64,000 nt of DNA, taken from the NCBI RefSeq assembly GCF_000378125.1, contig NZ_KB899242.1, forward strand, positions 930,001 to 994,000. Reading direction: 5' to 3'. The DNA is from Rudaea cellulosilytica DSM 22992 (lineage in GTDB: Bacteria; Pseudomonadota; Gammaproteobacteria; Xanthomonadales; Rhodanobacteraceae). Positions 15,876 to 25,215 of this stretch are shown piece by piece. Made by a program: the position numbers and the translations under genes. Each line of letters starts with the position of its first letter. The stretch's first letter is position 1. The notes below the pieces were generated by a model that searched no databases, was not told the DNA's origin, and saw only the letters and a program-made list of their open reading frames with translations.

Positions 15876-18800
15876 ATGCTCTCTTACGTTCGCGCCAAAG
15901 CCCTCCCGATCGCCATTGCCGCACTGCTTGCAGTCTCTGCGGCCCACGCCCAGAACATCACGACCTCCGGCATCAACGGCCGCGTGCTCGACCCGGCGGG
16001 CAAGCCGGTTGCCGGCGCGGTGGTGACGATCGTGCACCTGCCCTCGGGCACCTCGAAGGAAGTGACGACCGACGCGGAAGGCCGCTACTCGGCGCAAGGC
16101 CTGCGCGTCGGCGGTCCGTTCGAGGTCAAAGCGAGCGAAGGCGGCAAAGCCGTCGCCGAACAGCACGACGTCTATCTGCAACTCGGCCAGCCGGCCTCGA
16201 TCAACCTCGGCGCGGCCACAGGCCCGGCGCAGCTCGAGGGCGTCACCGTCACCGCCTCGGCACTGGCGACCACGTTCGCCGCCGACAACAAGGGCCTGGC
16301 GACGACGATCTCGCAACGCCAGCTCGACGCCACGCCGAAAGGCAACCGTTCGATCGACGACATCGTGCGCCTCGACCCGCGCGTGAACGTCACCGACCAG
16401 GGCGTCGGCGCGATCTCGGCCGTCGGCCAGAACAACCGCTACAACAACATCGCGGTCGACGGCGTGACCCAAGGCGACCCGTTCGGCCTCAACGCCAACG
16501 GCCTGCCTTATCTCAAAACGCCGATTTCGCCCGAGACGATCGCCGAATACCACATCTCGACCGCGAACTACGACGTCATCGCCGACACCGTCGGTGCCGA
16601 CGTCAACGCGGTGACCAAGTCGGGCACGAACCAATTCCACGGCGCCGCGTACTACGCGTACCGCAACGCCGACAAGCTCGTCGGCGATGCCGGCTGGCTG
16701 CCGAAGGACAACCACAATTACCCGTATCGCAACTACTTCCAGGACTGGACCGGCGGCTTCAACGTCGGCGGACCGATCATCAAGGACACGCTGTTCTTCT
16801 TCGTTTCGGCCGAGCACGAGAAGATGTCCGGCCTCGGCGCGGACTCGGCCAACGGCCTCGATCCCTCGCTCGGCAACGGCGCCTCGACCAGCGGTAAGAT
16901 CTCGCCCGGGGACCTGCAGAAAGTCATCGATATCGCCAAGCAGCTCGGCCTGACGCCGGGCACGTTCGGCGGCACGATCGGCGGACTCACCTTCGACGAC
17001 AAGCGCTATCTCGGCAAGATCGACTGGAACATCTCCGATCGCCATCGCGCGAGTTTCACCTACCAGCAGACCAAGAACGTGCAGCCGGCGATAGCGGGCA
17101 ACACCACGAACAGCGTCGGCCTGTCGAGCTACACCTACACCAAGGCGATCAAGACCGACAACTACGTCGTCCACCTGTTCGACGACTGGACCGACAATTT
17201 CTCGACCGAAGCCAAGGTCGGCTACCAGCATTTCGTGCAGGACACGACCGCGCCGTGGCAGCAGCCGCAGGTGGCGGTGAACCTCTCGCCCACCGGCAAC
17301 GGCCCGACCGTCAACCTCGGCGAGGAACAGTTCCGCCACTACAACCACATCGACACGAAGAAGACGAGCCTGTTCTTTGCCGGCACCTACACTCTCGGCG
17401 ACCATGCGATCAAGGCCGGCGTCGACTACACCAGCACCAAGATCTACAACCTGTTCGGCCAGACCGAATTCGGCGCGTACACGTTCTGGGGCCTCGACAA
17501 CTTCTCTAAGGGCATCTATAACCGCTACACGCTGTTCCATCCGGCTCCGGGCTATTCCCTGCCCGACATCGCCGGCGCCTGGACCTACACCCAGACCAGC
17601 CCGTTCATCCAGGACACCTGGCAGGCCACCCCGCAGCTGTCGCTGCAGTACGGCATCCGCGTCGATATTCCTGACGCGAACAAGAAGCCGGTCTACAACG
17701 CCGCGTTCGAAAAAGCATTCGGCTATCCGAACAACTACATGATCAGCTCCAGCGCCGCGGTGATCGAACCGCGCGTGTCGTTCAACTACAACTTCGAGAC
17801 CGAGTACAAGACCCAGCTGCGCGGCGGCGTCGGCGTGTTCCAGAGCTCGCCGCCGGCGGTGTGGCTGACCAACCCGTACCAGAACAACGGCGTCACCCTG
17901 CTCTCGTACGTGAATACCGACTACACCAAGGCGGCGTTCAGTCCGGATCCGTTCCACCAGAACATCCCGGCCGGCGGCGGCGCGGGTTCGGTGGACACCG
18001 TGTCCAAGGACTTCAAGCTGCCGACCTCGCTCAAGACCAGCATCGCGTTCGACCGCGAACTGCCATGGTGGGGCCTCGTCGCGACGGCCGAGTACGAACA
18101 CATCCAGGTGATGAACGCCATCCTTTACCAGGCGATCAACTTCGGCGCACCAACCGGCACGCTGCCCGACGGCCGCAATCAATACTGGAAGATTCCGGGC
18201 GAAGCGCCGAAGACCGCCGACGCGCTGGCCAACCAGAACCGCAGCTTCGCCACGTCGTCGACGCTGCTGACCAACACGCATGAAGGCAAGGCCGACTCGA
18301 TCACACTGTCGGGGGACAAACCCTTTACCGACGGCCTGTCGGGCAACGTCGCGGTGACCTTCAGCCATGCCACCGACGTCGATCCGGGCATCGACACGAT
18401 CGCGTTCAACGGCTACCAGCGCGTCGCGCGCGTCAATCCGAACAGCAATGTCCCGGGCACCTCGAACTACAACGTTCCGCGCGCGTTCAAGGCCTCGCTG
18501 ACCTGGCAGCACGCCTTCTTCGGCGACTACAAGAGCACGATTTCCGGTTTCTACAGCGGCCGCGACGGCAACAACTACACCTGGGTGTTCGGCAACGACG
18601 TCAACGGCGACAACATCTCTGCCTTCGATCCGGTCTATATCCCGGGCGCGAACGATTCCAAGGTGGCCTTTGCCGCCGGCACCACGGCGGCGCAAATCCA
18701 GCAGTTCAACGACTTCCTCGCCTCGGACAAGTATCTCAAGGACCACCGCGGCCAGATCGCCGGCCGCAACGGCGCGAAGAACGCGTGGATCAACCAGTTC

Positions 18801-19115
18801 GATCTCAGCCTCGCGCAAGAAGTGCCGGGCCTGTGGGGCAAGGGCGAACTGCGCCTGGATATCTTCAACTTCCTCAACCTGCTCAACAAGCATTGGGGCG
18901 ACACGCAGGTCGTCAGCACGACGGGCTACCCGACGCGCATCCTCGCCAATTACGCCGGTGTCAATGCGCAAGGCCAGTACGTCTACTCGTTGCCGACCGA
19001 CAAGAACGGCAACTACCAGCCGCAGCAGAAGGTGTACTACGACGGCGGCTTCCTCGATCCGAGCCGCACCGTGTCGCGCTGGTCGATGATGGCGACGCTG
19101 AAATACACGTTCTGA
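15876..19115 (+). CDS. Oar-like TonB-dependent receptor with N-terminal carboxypeptidase-regulatory-like domain
   Basis: The 1079-residue outer-membrane protein has a signal peptide (about 1-26, ending SAAHAQ) and then a carboxypeptidase-regulatory-like beta-sandwich (about 30-115, GINGRVLDPAGKPVAGAVV and GRYSAQGLRVGGP). A plug domain (about 130-240) includes YNNIAVDGVTQGDPFGL and VTKSGTNQFHG, and a large beta-barrel ends in the aromatic terminus WSMMATLKYTF. The layout and sequence texture match the Oar group of TonB-dependent receptors. Ligands are generally unknown, and one Myxococcus Oar is involved in protein secretion. ATG 15876 leaves a standard signal peptide. It has a paralogue at 45296-48712, stands alone on this strand, and ends in a strong terminator. 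Confidence 0.9.
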   Translation: MLSYVRAKALPIAIAALLAVSAAHAQNITTSGINGRVLDPAGKPVAGAVVTIVHLPSGTSKEVTTDAEGRYSAQGLRVGGPFEVKASEGGKAVAEQHDVYLQLGQPASINLGAATGPAQLEGVTVTASALATTFAADNKGLATTISQRQLDATPKGNRSIDDIVRLDPRVNVTDQGVGAISAVGQNNRYNNIAVDGVTQGDPFGLNANGLPYLKTPISPETIAEYHISTANYDVIADTVGADVNAVTKSGTNQFHGAAYYAYRNADKLVGDAGWLPKDNHNYPYRNYFQDWTGGFNVGGPIIKDTLFFFVSAEHEKMSGLGADSANGLDPSLGNGASTSGKISPGDLQKVIDIAKQLGLTPGTFGGTIGGLTFDDKRYLGKIDWNISDRHRASFTYQQTKNVQPAIAGNTTNSVGLSSYTYTKAIKTDNYVVHLFDDWTDNFSTEAKVGYQHFVQDTTAPWQQPQVAVNLSPTGNGPTVNLGEEQFRHYNHIDTKKTSLFFAGTYTLGDHAIKAGVDYTSTKIYNLFGQTEFGAYTFWGLDNFSKGIYNRYTLFHPAPGYSLPDIAGAWTYTQTSPFIQDTWQATPQLSLQYGIRVDIPDANKKPVYNAAFEKAFGYPNNYMISSSAAVIEPRVSFNYNFETEYKTQLRGGVGVFQSSPPAVWLTNPYQNNGVTLLSYVNTDYTKAAFSPDPFHQNIPAGGGAGSVDTVSKDFKLPTSLKTSIAFDRELPWWGLVATAEYEHIQVMNAILYQAINFGAPTGTLPDGRNQYWKIPGEAPKTADALANQNRSFATSSTLLTNTHEGKADSITLSGDKPFTDGLSGNVAVTFSHATDVDPGIDTIAFNGYQRVARVNPNSNVPGTSNYNVPRAFKASLTWQHAFFGDYKSTISGFYSGRDGNNYTWVFGNDVNGDNISAFDPVYIPGANDSKVAFAAGTTAAQIQQFNDFLASDKYLKDHRGQIAGRNGAKNAWINQFDLSLAQEVPGLWGKGELRLDIFNFLNLLNKHWGDTQVVSTTGYPTRILANYAGVNAQGQYVYSLPTDKNGNYQPQQKVYYDGGFLDPSRTVSRWSMMATLKYTF

Positions 19116-19138
19116 TCGAGCGTCACGCATGAACCGAA

Positions 19139-19172
19139 AAGCGGCCCGCCAAGTGCGGGCCGCTTGCGTTTT
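19139..19172 (+). terminator. Rho-independent terminator of the first Oar-like receptor
   Basis: AAGCGGCCCGC (19139-19149) pairs perfectly with GCGGGCCGCTT (19155-19165) across a five-base loop, followed by GCGTTTTG. It lies 24 bp after the receptor stop codon and clearly separates it from the permease gene. Confidence 0.85.
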
Positions 19173-19253
19173 GTGCACGCGTCGACGCACTGCACCTCTC
19201 GACAGCCGTGTGCGACTTCGCCATGCTCGGGCCTTCGATTGGGAGGCCAGCGC

Positions 19254-20579
19254 ATGTCCGACGAGACCGTGACCGCATCCGCACCGGGTTACCTGCGCCG
19301 CCTCGGCGTCTGGGACGCGAGCATGATCGTGGTCGGCGGCGTGATCGGTTCGGGCATCTTCCGCGTGCCGGCGGCGGTGGCCAAGCAGACTGGATCGGGG
19401 AGCGAACAGCTGATCGCCTGGGTGATCGGTGGCGTCATCGCGCTGATCGGCGCGTTGTCCTACGCCGAACTCGGCGCGCGGCGGCCGAATGCGGGTGGCG
19501 GCTACGTTTATCTGCGCGAGGCGTTCGGCCTGATCGTAGCTTTCGTCTATGGCTGGAACCTGCTCATCGTCAACCACTCCGGCGCGATCGCCGCGGTGTC
19601 CACCGTGTTCGTCGAATATCTCGGCGCCGCGCTCGGCCTGAAGATCGCCAACCCGGCGCCATGGGCGGTCGGCACGATTGTGTTCCTGACCGGGATCAAT
19701 TGGTTCGGCATCCGCGCGGGATCGTGGCTGCAGAACGTACTGACCGTGCTCAAACTGCTCGCGCTCGCGATCTTGATCGCGGTCGGCCTTTCCTTCGGCG
19801 GAGCACCCGCACCCGCTGCCCCGCCGCCATCTTTCCAACCATTCACGTTTATCGGCGCGCTGATGCCGGTACTGTTCTCGTACGGCGGCTGGTACTACGT
19901 CAACGACATCGCCGGCGAGATCAAGGATCCGCGGCGCAACCTGCCACGCTCGCTGCTGCTCGGCATGCTGCTGGTCGCCACGTGCTACGTACTTGCCAAC
20001 GCGGCTTATCTCGCCGTGCTCGGTCACGCCGGCCTCGCCGCGAGCGCCGCGCCTGCGGCCGATGTGATGCGCGCAGTGTTCGGCGAGCCCGGCGCGCGCC
20101 TGATCGCGCTCGGCATCGCGATCTCGACCTTGGGCTTCGTCAACATCTCGCTGATCGGCGCGGCGCGCGTGTTTCAGGTCATGGCATCCGACGGCGTGTT
20201 CTTCCGCTCCGCATCCGCACTGCATCCACGCTGGCATTCGCCGAACGTCGCCCTGCTGATGCTCGCCGCGTGGGCCTGCGTGCTCGCGCTGACCGGCACG
20301 TTCGAGCAATTGCTCAACTATTCGACCGTCGGCGACTGGATCGGCATCGCCGCGGTGATCGCCACGCTGTTCTGGTATCGCCGCGCGCGCACCGACGATG
20401 CCGCGGCTCTGACATTCCGCGTGCCGATGTATCCGCTGCTGCCGATCCTGTTCCTCGTCGTCGTTGCCTGGGTCGTGGCGACGACCGTATGGGAGAGCCC
20501 GCGCGACGCCGGCATGGGCGTGCTAATCACGCTCGCAGGGATTCCGGTGTACTGGTATTGGACGCGCAGGCGCAAATGA
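19254..20579 (+). CDS. APC superfamily amino acid permease
   Basis: The 441-residue inner-membrane protein has about twelve hydrophobic helices. It carries the APC-superfamily hallmark in its first helix (DASMIVVGGVIGSGIFRVPAAVA), with the GSGIF substrate-binding bend, and the loop GARRPNAGGGYVYLREAFG after helix 2. YGGWYYVNDIAGEIKDPRRNLPRSLLLG in the middle is typical of the LAT-like branch. Family members carry amino acids or polyamines as symporters or exchangers; the substrate is not predictable here. ATG 19254 follows GGGAGG eight bases upstream and avoids a long unlikely extension through the preceding terminator. No amino-acid catabolic genes are adjacent. Confidence 0.87.
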   Translation: MSDETVTASAPGYLRRLGVWDASMIVVGGVIGSGIFRVPAAVAKQTGSGSEQLIAWVIGGVIALIGALSYAELGARRPNAGGGYVYLREAFGLIVAFVYGWNLLIVNHSGAIAAVSTVFVEYLGAALGLKIANPAPWAVGTIVFLTGINWFGIRAGSWLQNVLTVLKLLALAILIAVGLSFGGAPAPAAPPPSFQPFTFIGALMPVLFSYGGWYYVNDIAGEIKDPRRNLPRSLLLGMLLVATCYVLANAAYLAVLGHAGLAASAAPAADVMRAVFGEPGARLIALGIAISTLGFVNISLIGAARVFQVMASDGVFFRSASALHPRWHSPNVALLMLAAWACVLALTGTFEQLLNYSTVGDWIGIAAVIATLFWYRRARTDDAAALTFRVPMYPLLPILFLVVVAWVVATTVWESPRDAGMGVLITLAGIPVYWYWTRRRK

Positions 20580-20680
20580 TACCGCGACGCAACGATGAAC
20601 CGCCTCGTCGCGCCACGGACTCGCGGGTATTCGTCGCGCGCCGGTAATGCGAAAATAACCGCCTCCGATGCGAGACAGCC

Positions 20681-21232
20681 ATGCAGACCACTCCCGCCCA
20701 TCCCGCCAAGCCACCCGCCGCGCCGACCGCCAGCAAGGCCGACGACGAAAAAGCGGTCGCGCTGCGCATCAATGGCCGCCCCTATAGTTTCGACGGCGAC
20801 GACACGATGCCGCTGCTCTGGTACCTGCGCGACGTACTGCGCCTGACCGGGACCAAGTTCGGCTGCGGCATCGGCGCCTGCGGCGCCTGCACGGTGCTCG
20901 TCGACGGCAAGGCGCAGCGCGCCTGCCTGATGCCGATGAAGGCGCTGGCCAAGCGCGAGGTGACCACGATCGAGGGCCTGGCCAACGGTGAGCTGCATCC
21001 GGTGCAGCAGGCCTGGATCGAGATCGACGTGCCGCAGTGCGGCTACTGCCAGGCCGGACAGATCATCGCCGCGGCGGACCTGCTCAAGCGCACGCCGAAT
21101 CCGAACGACGACGATATCGGCCGGATTTCCAATCTGTGCCGCTGCGGCACCTATCCTCGCATTCGCAAGGCGATCAAGCGCGCGGCGGAAATCACCAAGG
21201 AGCGCGCTGCGCACGAAGGCGGCAAGTCGTGA
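20681..21232 (+). CDS. (2Fe-2S) subunit of an isoquinoline 1-oxidoreductase-like molybdenum hydroxylase
   Basis: The 183-residue protein is the small iron-sulfur subunit of a xanthine-oxidase-family enzyme. A plant-ferredoxin-type cluster motif CGIGACGACTVLVDG, with a fourth Cys in QRAC, lies around residues 64-87. The second cluster motif follows in CGYCQAGQ and NLCRCGTY. The N-terminal 20 residues are Pro/Ala-rich and show no signal peptide, as expected for a subunit that rides out with its Tat-exported partner or stays cytoplasmic. Its stop codon overlaps the start of the catalytic subunit gene (GTGA at 21229-21232), indicating coupled translation. Together they would hydroxylate an aldehyde or N-heterocycle using water. 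Confidence 0.9.
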   Translation: MQTTPAHPAKPPAAPTASKADDEKAVALRINGRPYSFDGDDTMPLLWYLRDVLRLTGTKFGCGIGACGACTVLVDGKAQRACLMPMKALAKREVTTIEGLANGELHPVQQAWIEIDVPQCGYCQAGQIIAAADLLKRTPNPNDDDIGRISNLCRCGTYPRIRKAIKRAAEITKERAAHEGGKS

Positions 21233-23499
21233 GCAAAGACAAGACGATCGCCAATCCTTCGCGACGCAGGTTTCTTGTCGTCGGCGCGGCCGCGTCGGGT
21301 GCGCTGATCGTCGGCTGGCGCGCCGCAAGCGCGCAGGCGACGCTGCCCTACCTCGGTGCGCGCATCGAACCGGCCTCGCTCGGTGCCTTCGTGCGCATCG
21401 AGAAGACCGGCGAGGCGATCATCGGCGCGCGTGGCTGCGAAATCGGCCAGGGCGTGAAGACTTCACTGCCGATGCTGATCGCCGAAGAACTCGACGTCGA
21501 CTGGAACCGCGTGCGCGTCGAGCAATTGCCCTACGGCTACATCGACACCGAGAAGGGTCCTGGACTCAAGTACGGCGACCAGGGCGCCGGTGGCAGCACG
21601 AGCATTCCGACCGCTTGGAAGGACCTGCGCCAGGCGGGCGCCGTGGCGCGCTGGCTGCTGCTCGTCGCTGCATCGGCGAAGCTCAACCTCCCGGCCGGGC
21701 AGTTGCATACCGAGTCGGGCAACGTGATCGCGCCGGACGGCACGAAACTGTCCTACGGCGAGCTCGTCGACGCCGCCTCCAAGCTCGATCCGCCGACCGA
21801 GCCACGCGCACTTAAGAAGCCCGAGGAATTCAAGGTCGTCGGCAAGCCGACGCCGACGGTCGACGCGCGTGAGATCGTCACCGGGCAGACGCAGTACGGC
21901 ATCGATGCCTATCTAGCCGAGGCGTTGGTCGCCGTCGTCGCGCGCTCGCCGTGGATCGACGGCGAAATCGCCAGCCTCGACGATGCGGAAGCGCGCAAAG
22001 TGTCCGGCGTGAAAGACGTCGTGCGCATCGCCGGCCCAAAGCCTGGCGATGTATTCGACGGCGTGCTCGTCAACGGCGTCGCCGTGCTCGCGACGAGCAC
22101 CTGGGCCGCGCTCAAGGGCCGCGAGAAACTCAAAATCGAGTGGAAGCCCGGCCCGTTCGCCGACGAATCGACCGAAGCTCTGCGTAAACAGGCCGACGAA
22201 TTGCTCAGGCCAGCGAACGCGGACAAGTCCATCGTCGTGCGTCGCGACGGCGATGTCGACAAGGCGCGCAAGACCGCGCGCAAGACGATCGAAGCGCGCT
22301 ACTCGGTGCCATTCCTCGCCCATGCGACGATGGAACCACCGGCCGCACTGATCCATGTCGAGAAGGACAAGGTCCTGCTCGTCGCCTCGTTGCAGGATCC
22401 GGATGGCGCCTCCGAAGTCATCAATGCGGTCACTGGTGTGCCACGCGCCAAAATCGAGATCCGCATGACCCGTGCCGGCGGCGGCTTCGGTAGGCGCCTG
22501 AAAAACGACTACATCGCCGAAGCCGCGCTGATCGCCAAGCAGACCGACAAGCCGGTCAAGCTGCTGTGGACGCGCGACGACGATCTGCGCCACGACTTCT
22601 ACCGCCCGTTCTGCGTGTTCCAGATGGCAGCGAGCCTCGACCGCAAAAACGAGATCAGCGCTTGGTCCGCGCGCTGCGCGGCGACACCGCGCAACCACCG
22701 TGACAAGGGCATGAAGGATCGGCCGCTGTGGAACGGGACGCTCGCTCCCGATGATTTCCCCGCAGGCCTCGTACCCAACTTCGATTTGTCGCTGTTGCCG
22801 CTCACCTCGGGCCAGCCGCGCGGCTGGTGGCGTGCGCCCGTGAGCAACGCGACCGCGTTCGCCGTGCAGAGCTTCATCGACGAGGTCGCCGTCGCACTCA
22901 AGCAGGACCCGCTCGCGCTGCGCCTCAAGCTGCTCGGCGAGCCGCGCGAACTGCCGTACAAGGGTCACGGCGGCCCCGTGTTCGATACCGGCCGCATGGC
23001 GGCGGTGCTCAACGCGGCGGCGGAAAGGATCAGTTGGAAACGCAAGCTCGACAAGGATCGCGGCCTCGGCATCGCCGGCCATTTCACCTTCGGCGGTTAC
23101 GCCGCGCATGCGCTCGAAGTTTCGGCGATCGACGGCAACGTCGTCGTCCATCGGTCGGTCTGCGCGATCGACGTCGGCCACGTAGTCAACCCGCTCGGTC
23201 TCGAGGCGCAGGTGATCGGCGGCACGATCGACGGACTGTCGACCGCGCTCAACCTTGGTATCACGCTCAAGGATGGAAAGGTACAACAATCCAATTTCGG
23301 CGATTATCCGCTGTTGCGCATGGGCCAAGCGCCGGTCGACGTCGAAGTGGTCATCGTCGATTCGGGCAAGGAACCGTCCGGCGCCGGCGAGATGGCATTG
23401 CCGAGCGCGCTGCCGGCGCTGACCAACGCTATCTACGCCGCGGCCCAGGTGCGCATCCGCGAATTGCCGATCGGCGACCAGTTGCGCAAGATTCTGTAG
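21229..23499 (+). CDS. Molybdopterin-binding catalytic subunit, isoquinoline 1-oxidoreductase beta-like, Tat-exported
   Basis: The 756-residue subunit starts at GTG 21229, overlapping the stop of the iron-sulfur subunit. Its N-terminus SRRRFLVVGAAASGALIVGW is a twin-arginine signal, so the complex is probably periplasmic. GCEIGQGVKTSLPMLIAEEL and GDQGAGGSTSI are typical of the IorB/aldehyde oxidase subgroup, as are MTRAGGGFGRRLKNDYIAEA, GWWRAPVSNATAFAVQSFIDE and the C-terminal SGAGEMALPSALPALTNAIYAA with the glutamate expected at the Mo centre. No FAD subunit or XdhC-type maturation gene is present, so electrons probably go to a cytochrome. The substrate is unknown, and isoquinoline is only the name-giving case. 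Confidence 0.9.
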   Translation: MSKDKTIANPSRRRFLVVGAAASGALIVGWRAASAQATLPYLGARIEPASLGAFVRIEKTGEAIIGARGCEIGQGVKTSLPMLIAEELDVDWNRVRVEQLPYGYIDTEKGPGLKYGDQGAGGSTSIPTAWKDLRQAGAVARWLLLVAASAKLNLPAGQLHTESGNVIAPDGTKLSYGELVDAASKLDPPTEPRALKKPEEFKVVGKPTPTVDAREIVTGQTQYGIDAYLAEALVAVVARSPWIDGEIASLDDAEARKVSGVKDVVRIAGPKPGDVFDGVLVNGVAVLATSTWAALKGREKLKIEWKPGPFADESTEALRKQADELLRPANADKSIVVRRDGDVDKARKTARKTIEARYSVPFLAHATMEPPAALIHVEKDKVLLVASLQDPDGASEVINAVTGVPRAKIEIRMTRAGGGFGRRLKNDYIAEAALIAKQTDKPVKLLWTRDDDLRHDFYRPFCVFQMAASLDRKNEISAWSARCAATPRNHRDKGMKDRPLWNGTLAPDDFPAGLVPNFDLSLLPLTSGQPRGWWRAPVSNATAFAVQSFIDEVAVALKQDPLALRLKLLGEPRELPYKGHGGPVFDTGRMAAVLNAAAERISWKRKLDKDRGLGIAGHFTFGGYAAHALEVSAIDGNVVVHRSVCAIDVGHVVNPLGLEAQVIGGTIDGLSTALNLGITLKDGKVQQSNFGDYPLLRMGQAPVDVEVVIVDSGKEPSGAGEMALPSALPALTNAIYAAAQVRIRELPIGDQLRKIL

Positions 23500-23507
23500 G
23501 CGCGAGC

Positions 23508-23542
23508 AAAAAACGCCCCTCCCCCGCAGACGCGGGAGAGGG
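23508..23542 (-). terminator. Rho-independent terminator for the lipoprotein gene
   Basis: CCCTCCCCCGC (23517-23527) and GCGGGAGAGGG (23532-23542) pair with one mismatch across a four-base loop. Reading on the minus strand the stem is followed by CG and six T residues (23513-23508). It lies 60 bp beyond the minus-strand stop at 23603 and may also slow plus-strand transcripts. Confidence 0.7.
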
Positions 23543-23602
23543 ACCACTTACGCCAAGCGACTGCTGTTCCGGTCCTTCGCTGACCCGGAGCCAGCCGGTC
23601 GA

Positions 23603-24097
23603 TCACTCGGCCACTTCGACGTAGCCGTTCTCGATATGGACGCGAACGCGCGCGCCTGGATCGTGGTTCATGCGGTCGTGATAGTCCTCGCCGCGATAGT
23701 TGTAGACCACGTCATAGGCAACCACACGCGAGTTTGTGTCGAAGTCGGTGCGCGTGCGGCACTGCTGCTCGTAGGTCTGCGTGTAGTACCCGCCGCTCTC
23801 GACGACATCGCTGTGCACGACCGTCGTGCCATCGACATTCGTCACCACCGTAGGCGCTACCTCGTCCCGCCGATAGGCCGCCGACGGATGGTATTCGCTG
23901 CGCGGCTCATTCCAGCACTCGCGCCGGTTGACTGGTTCTCTGACTGTGTCGACCACGCGGTCGACTCGCTCGACCTTGGCGTAGTCGAAGAAGGAATCGC
24001 CGCTGTTCTCGTAACGGACATAGTGGTCGGACGCGCAGGCTGTGCCAAGCAGCGCCAGTCCAAGGGTAGCAACGACCGATTTAGTCATGCTTTTCAT
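23603..24097 (-). CDS. Hypothetical lipoprotein
   Basis: The 164-residue product starts with a lipoprotein signal peptide in which LLGTAC forms the lipobox, so the mature protein begins at the cysteine near residue 20. The charged, tyrosine-rich mature part (DHYVRYENSGDSFFDYAKV, RRECWNEPRSEYHP) ends in YNYRGEDYHDRMNHDPGARVRVHIENGY. That segment resembles the C-terminus of 17-kDa surface-antigen-like proteins, but the glycine-zipper part of that family is absent. Function is unknown and a cell-envelope role is the most that can be inferred. ATG 24097 is well supported by TTTGGAGG about six bases upstream. It sits downstream of the alpha/beta hydrolase gene on the same strand with a 130-bp AT-rich gap, so it may have its own promoter. 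Confidence 0.65.
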   Translation of the reverse strand: MKSMTKSVVATLGLALLGTACASDHYVRYENSGDSFFDYAKVERVDRVVDTVREPVNRRECWNEPRSEYHPSAAYRRDEVAPTVVTNVDGTTVVHSDVVESGGYYTQTYEQQCRTRTDFDTNSRVVAYDVVYNYRGEDYHDRMNHDPGARVRVHIENGYVEVAE

Positions 24098-24227
24098 ATC
24101 AACCTCCAAAGGGCCGATGGCCCTCGTTGAACCCTGCTGCCACGCTAGGCGCGGGCGCGTGAATTCGCTGTGAATTCCGCCGTTGCAGCGATTCCGGTTC
24201 AGCAAATGTTTCGCAGTTTGTATATTT

Positions 24228-24974
24228 TTATTTTTTTATACTACAAATATTACACGCACACCAATCGGCGGCGCTTTGGGCGACGGCGCTCGCGATGCGC
24301 CCGAACAGCGGCGACAGGTGGCCAGCACCGTGCAGCAGGCGAAACTCAGCTCCATGCATTTCGGCGAGCGCGCGACTCGCAGCAGGCGCAACGTCCGCAT
24401 CGCATTCGCCGGCGAAGACCAGCGTCGGACAAGTGACGGTATCGGCGACAGTGGAGAACGCCGCCTCGCGCAGCACGCCGCCGGACTCGTCGCGCCAATG
24501 ACGGAACGCAAACCAACGCGCCGCATCGTCGGCATCGGGCATCGCGCGGCATGTGGAAGCGAACGAACGCGCACTGCCCCAGGCGACGATATCGGGCCAT
24601 AGCCTGGATTCGCTCCGCGGTTCGATTCCTGCGGGAGGCAGAGGATTGACCAGCACGAGTGCGGCTGGCACGGCGCGCTGGGCAACGCTCAAGGCGAGCA
24701 GGCCGCCGAGACTGGCACCGACGAGAACACTGCGCACCGATTCGCCCTGGTCCCCTTCGCCCGCGCCGGCGCGCATCCAATCTTCGACCTGACCCGCATA
24801 ATTCTGCAGGCGCGTCTGCGCCAAGCCGCATTCGGCAGGCTGCAGATCGCGTGCGATTACGTTCCAACCCTGCGCGGCAAAAACTCGGCGCCAGATCGCC
24901 CACTCCCACGCACCGCCGCCGGCGCCGTGCACGAAGACGACGCGACCTTTCACGTTCTCGTAACGACTACGCAT
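24228..24974 (-). CDS. Alpha/beta hydrolase
   Basis: The 248-residue cytoplasmic protein has the standard hydrolase pattern: FVHGAGGGAWEW at the oxyanion-hole strand, nucleophile elbow VGASLGG at about residues 85-91 with the catalytic serine, FAGECDADV with the acid residue, and LLHGAGHLSPLF with the histidine. There is no signal peptide. It belongs to the large serine hydrolase fold and no substrate can be named. The last codons (CNICSIKK and stop) lie in a strikingly AT-rich stretch unlike the rest of the gene. The start at 24974 gives a normal family length; no strong ribosome-binding site was noted. Confidence 0.78.
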   Translation of the reverse strand: MRSRYENVKGRVVFVHGAGGGAWEWAIWRRVFAAQGWNVIARDLQPAECGLAQTRLQNYAGQVEDWMRAGAGEGDQGESVRSVLVGASLGGLLALSVAQRAVPAALVLVNPLPPAGIEPRSESRLWPDIVAWGSARSFASTCRAMPDADDAARWFAFRHWRDESGGVLREAAFSTVADTVTCPTLVFAGECDADVAPAASRALAEMHGAEFRLLHGAGHLSPLFGRIASAVAQSAADWCACNICSIKK

Positions 24975-25215
24975 GCCGCATTATCGCGAAACGCCGGCGT
25001 ATTAAGCCGAGGTTGCGTCGGCGCAGGTAAGGTCGACATGTCGGCATCTGGCCGATATTCGAGTTCGACTCTCGAGCTCGTGTGCGGCGCCCGCGCCGCA
25101 AGCAGCGATCCAATCCCGGACCGCGCCGTCGGAGGTGTTCGCGCCTTCGGCGTTCCGTGAAGACCCGCTTGGGCAAAGTCTGGTCTTCATTCTCGCCAAA
25201 GAGAAGGAGCTTTCC

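Noticed and set aside
15858-20309. A 1483-codon reading frame antisense to the first receptor gene and permease gene
   Set aside because: It is Arg/Val/Asp-rich shadow coding typical of GC-rich DNA, has no recognisable domain, and covers a strongly coding plus strand.
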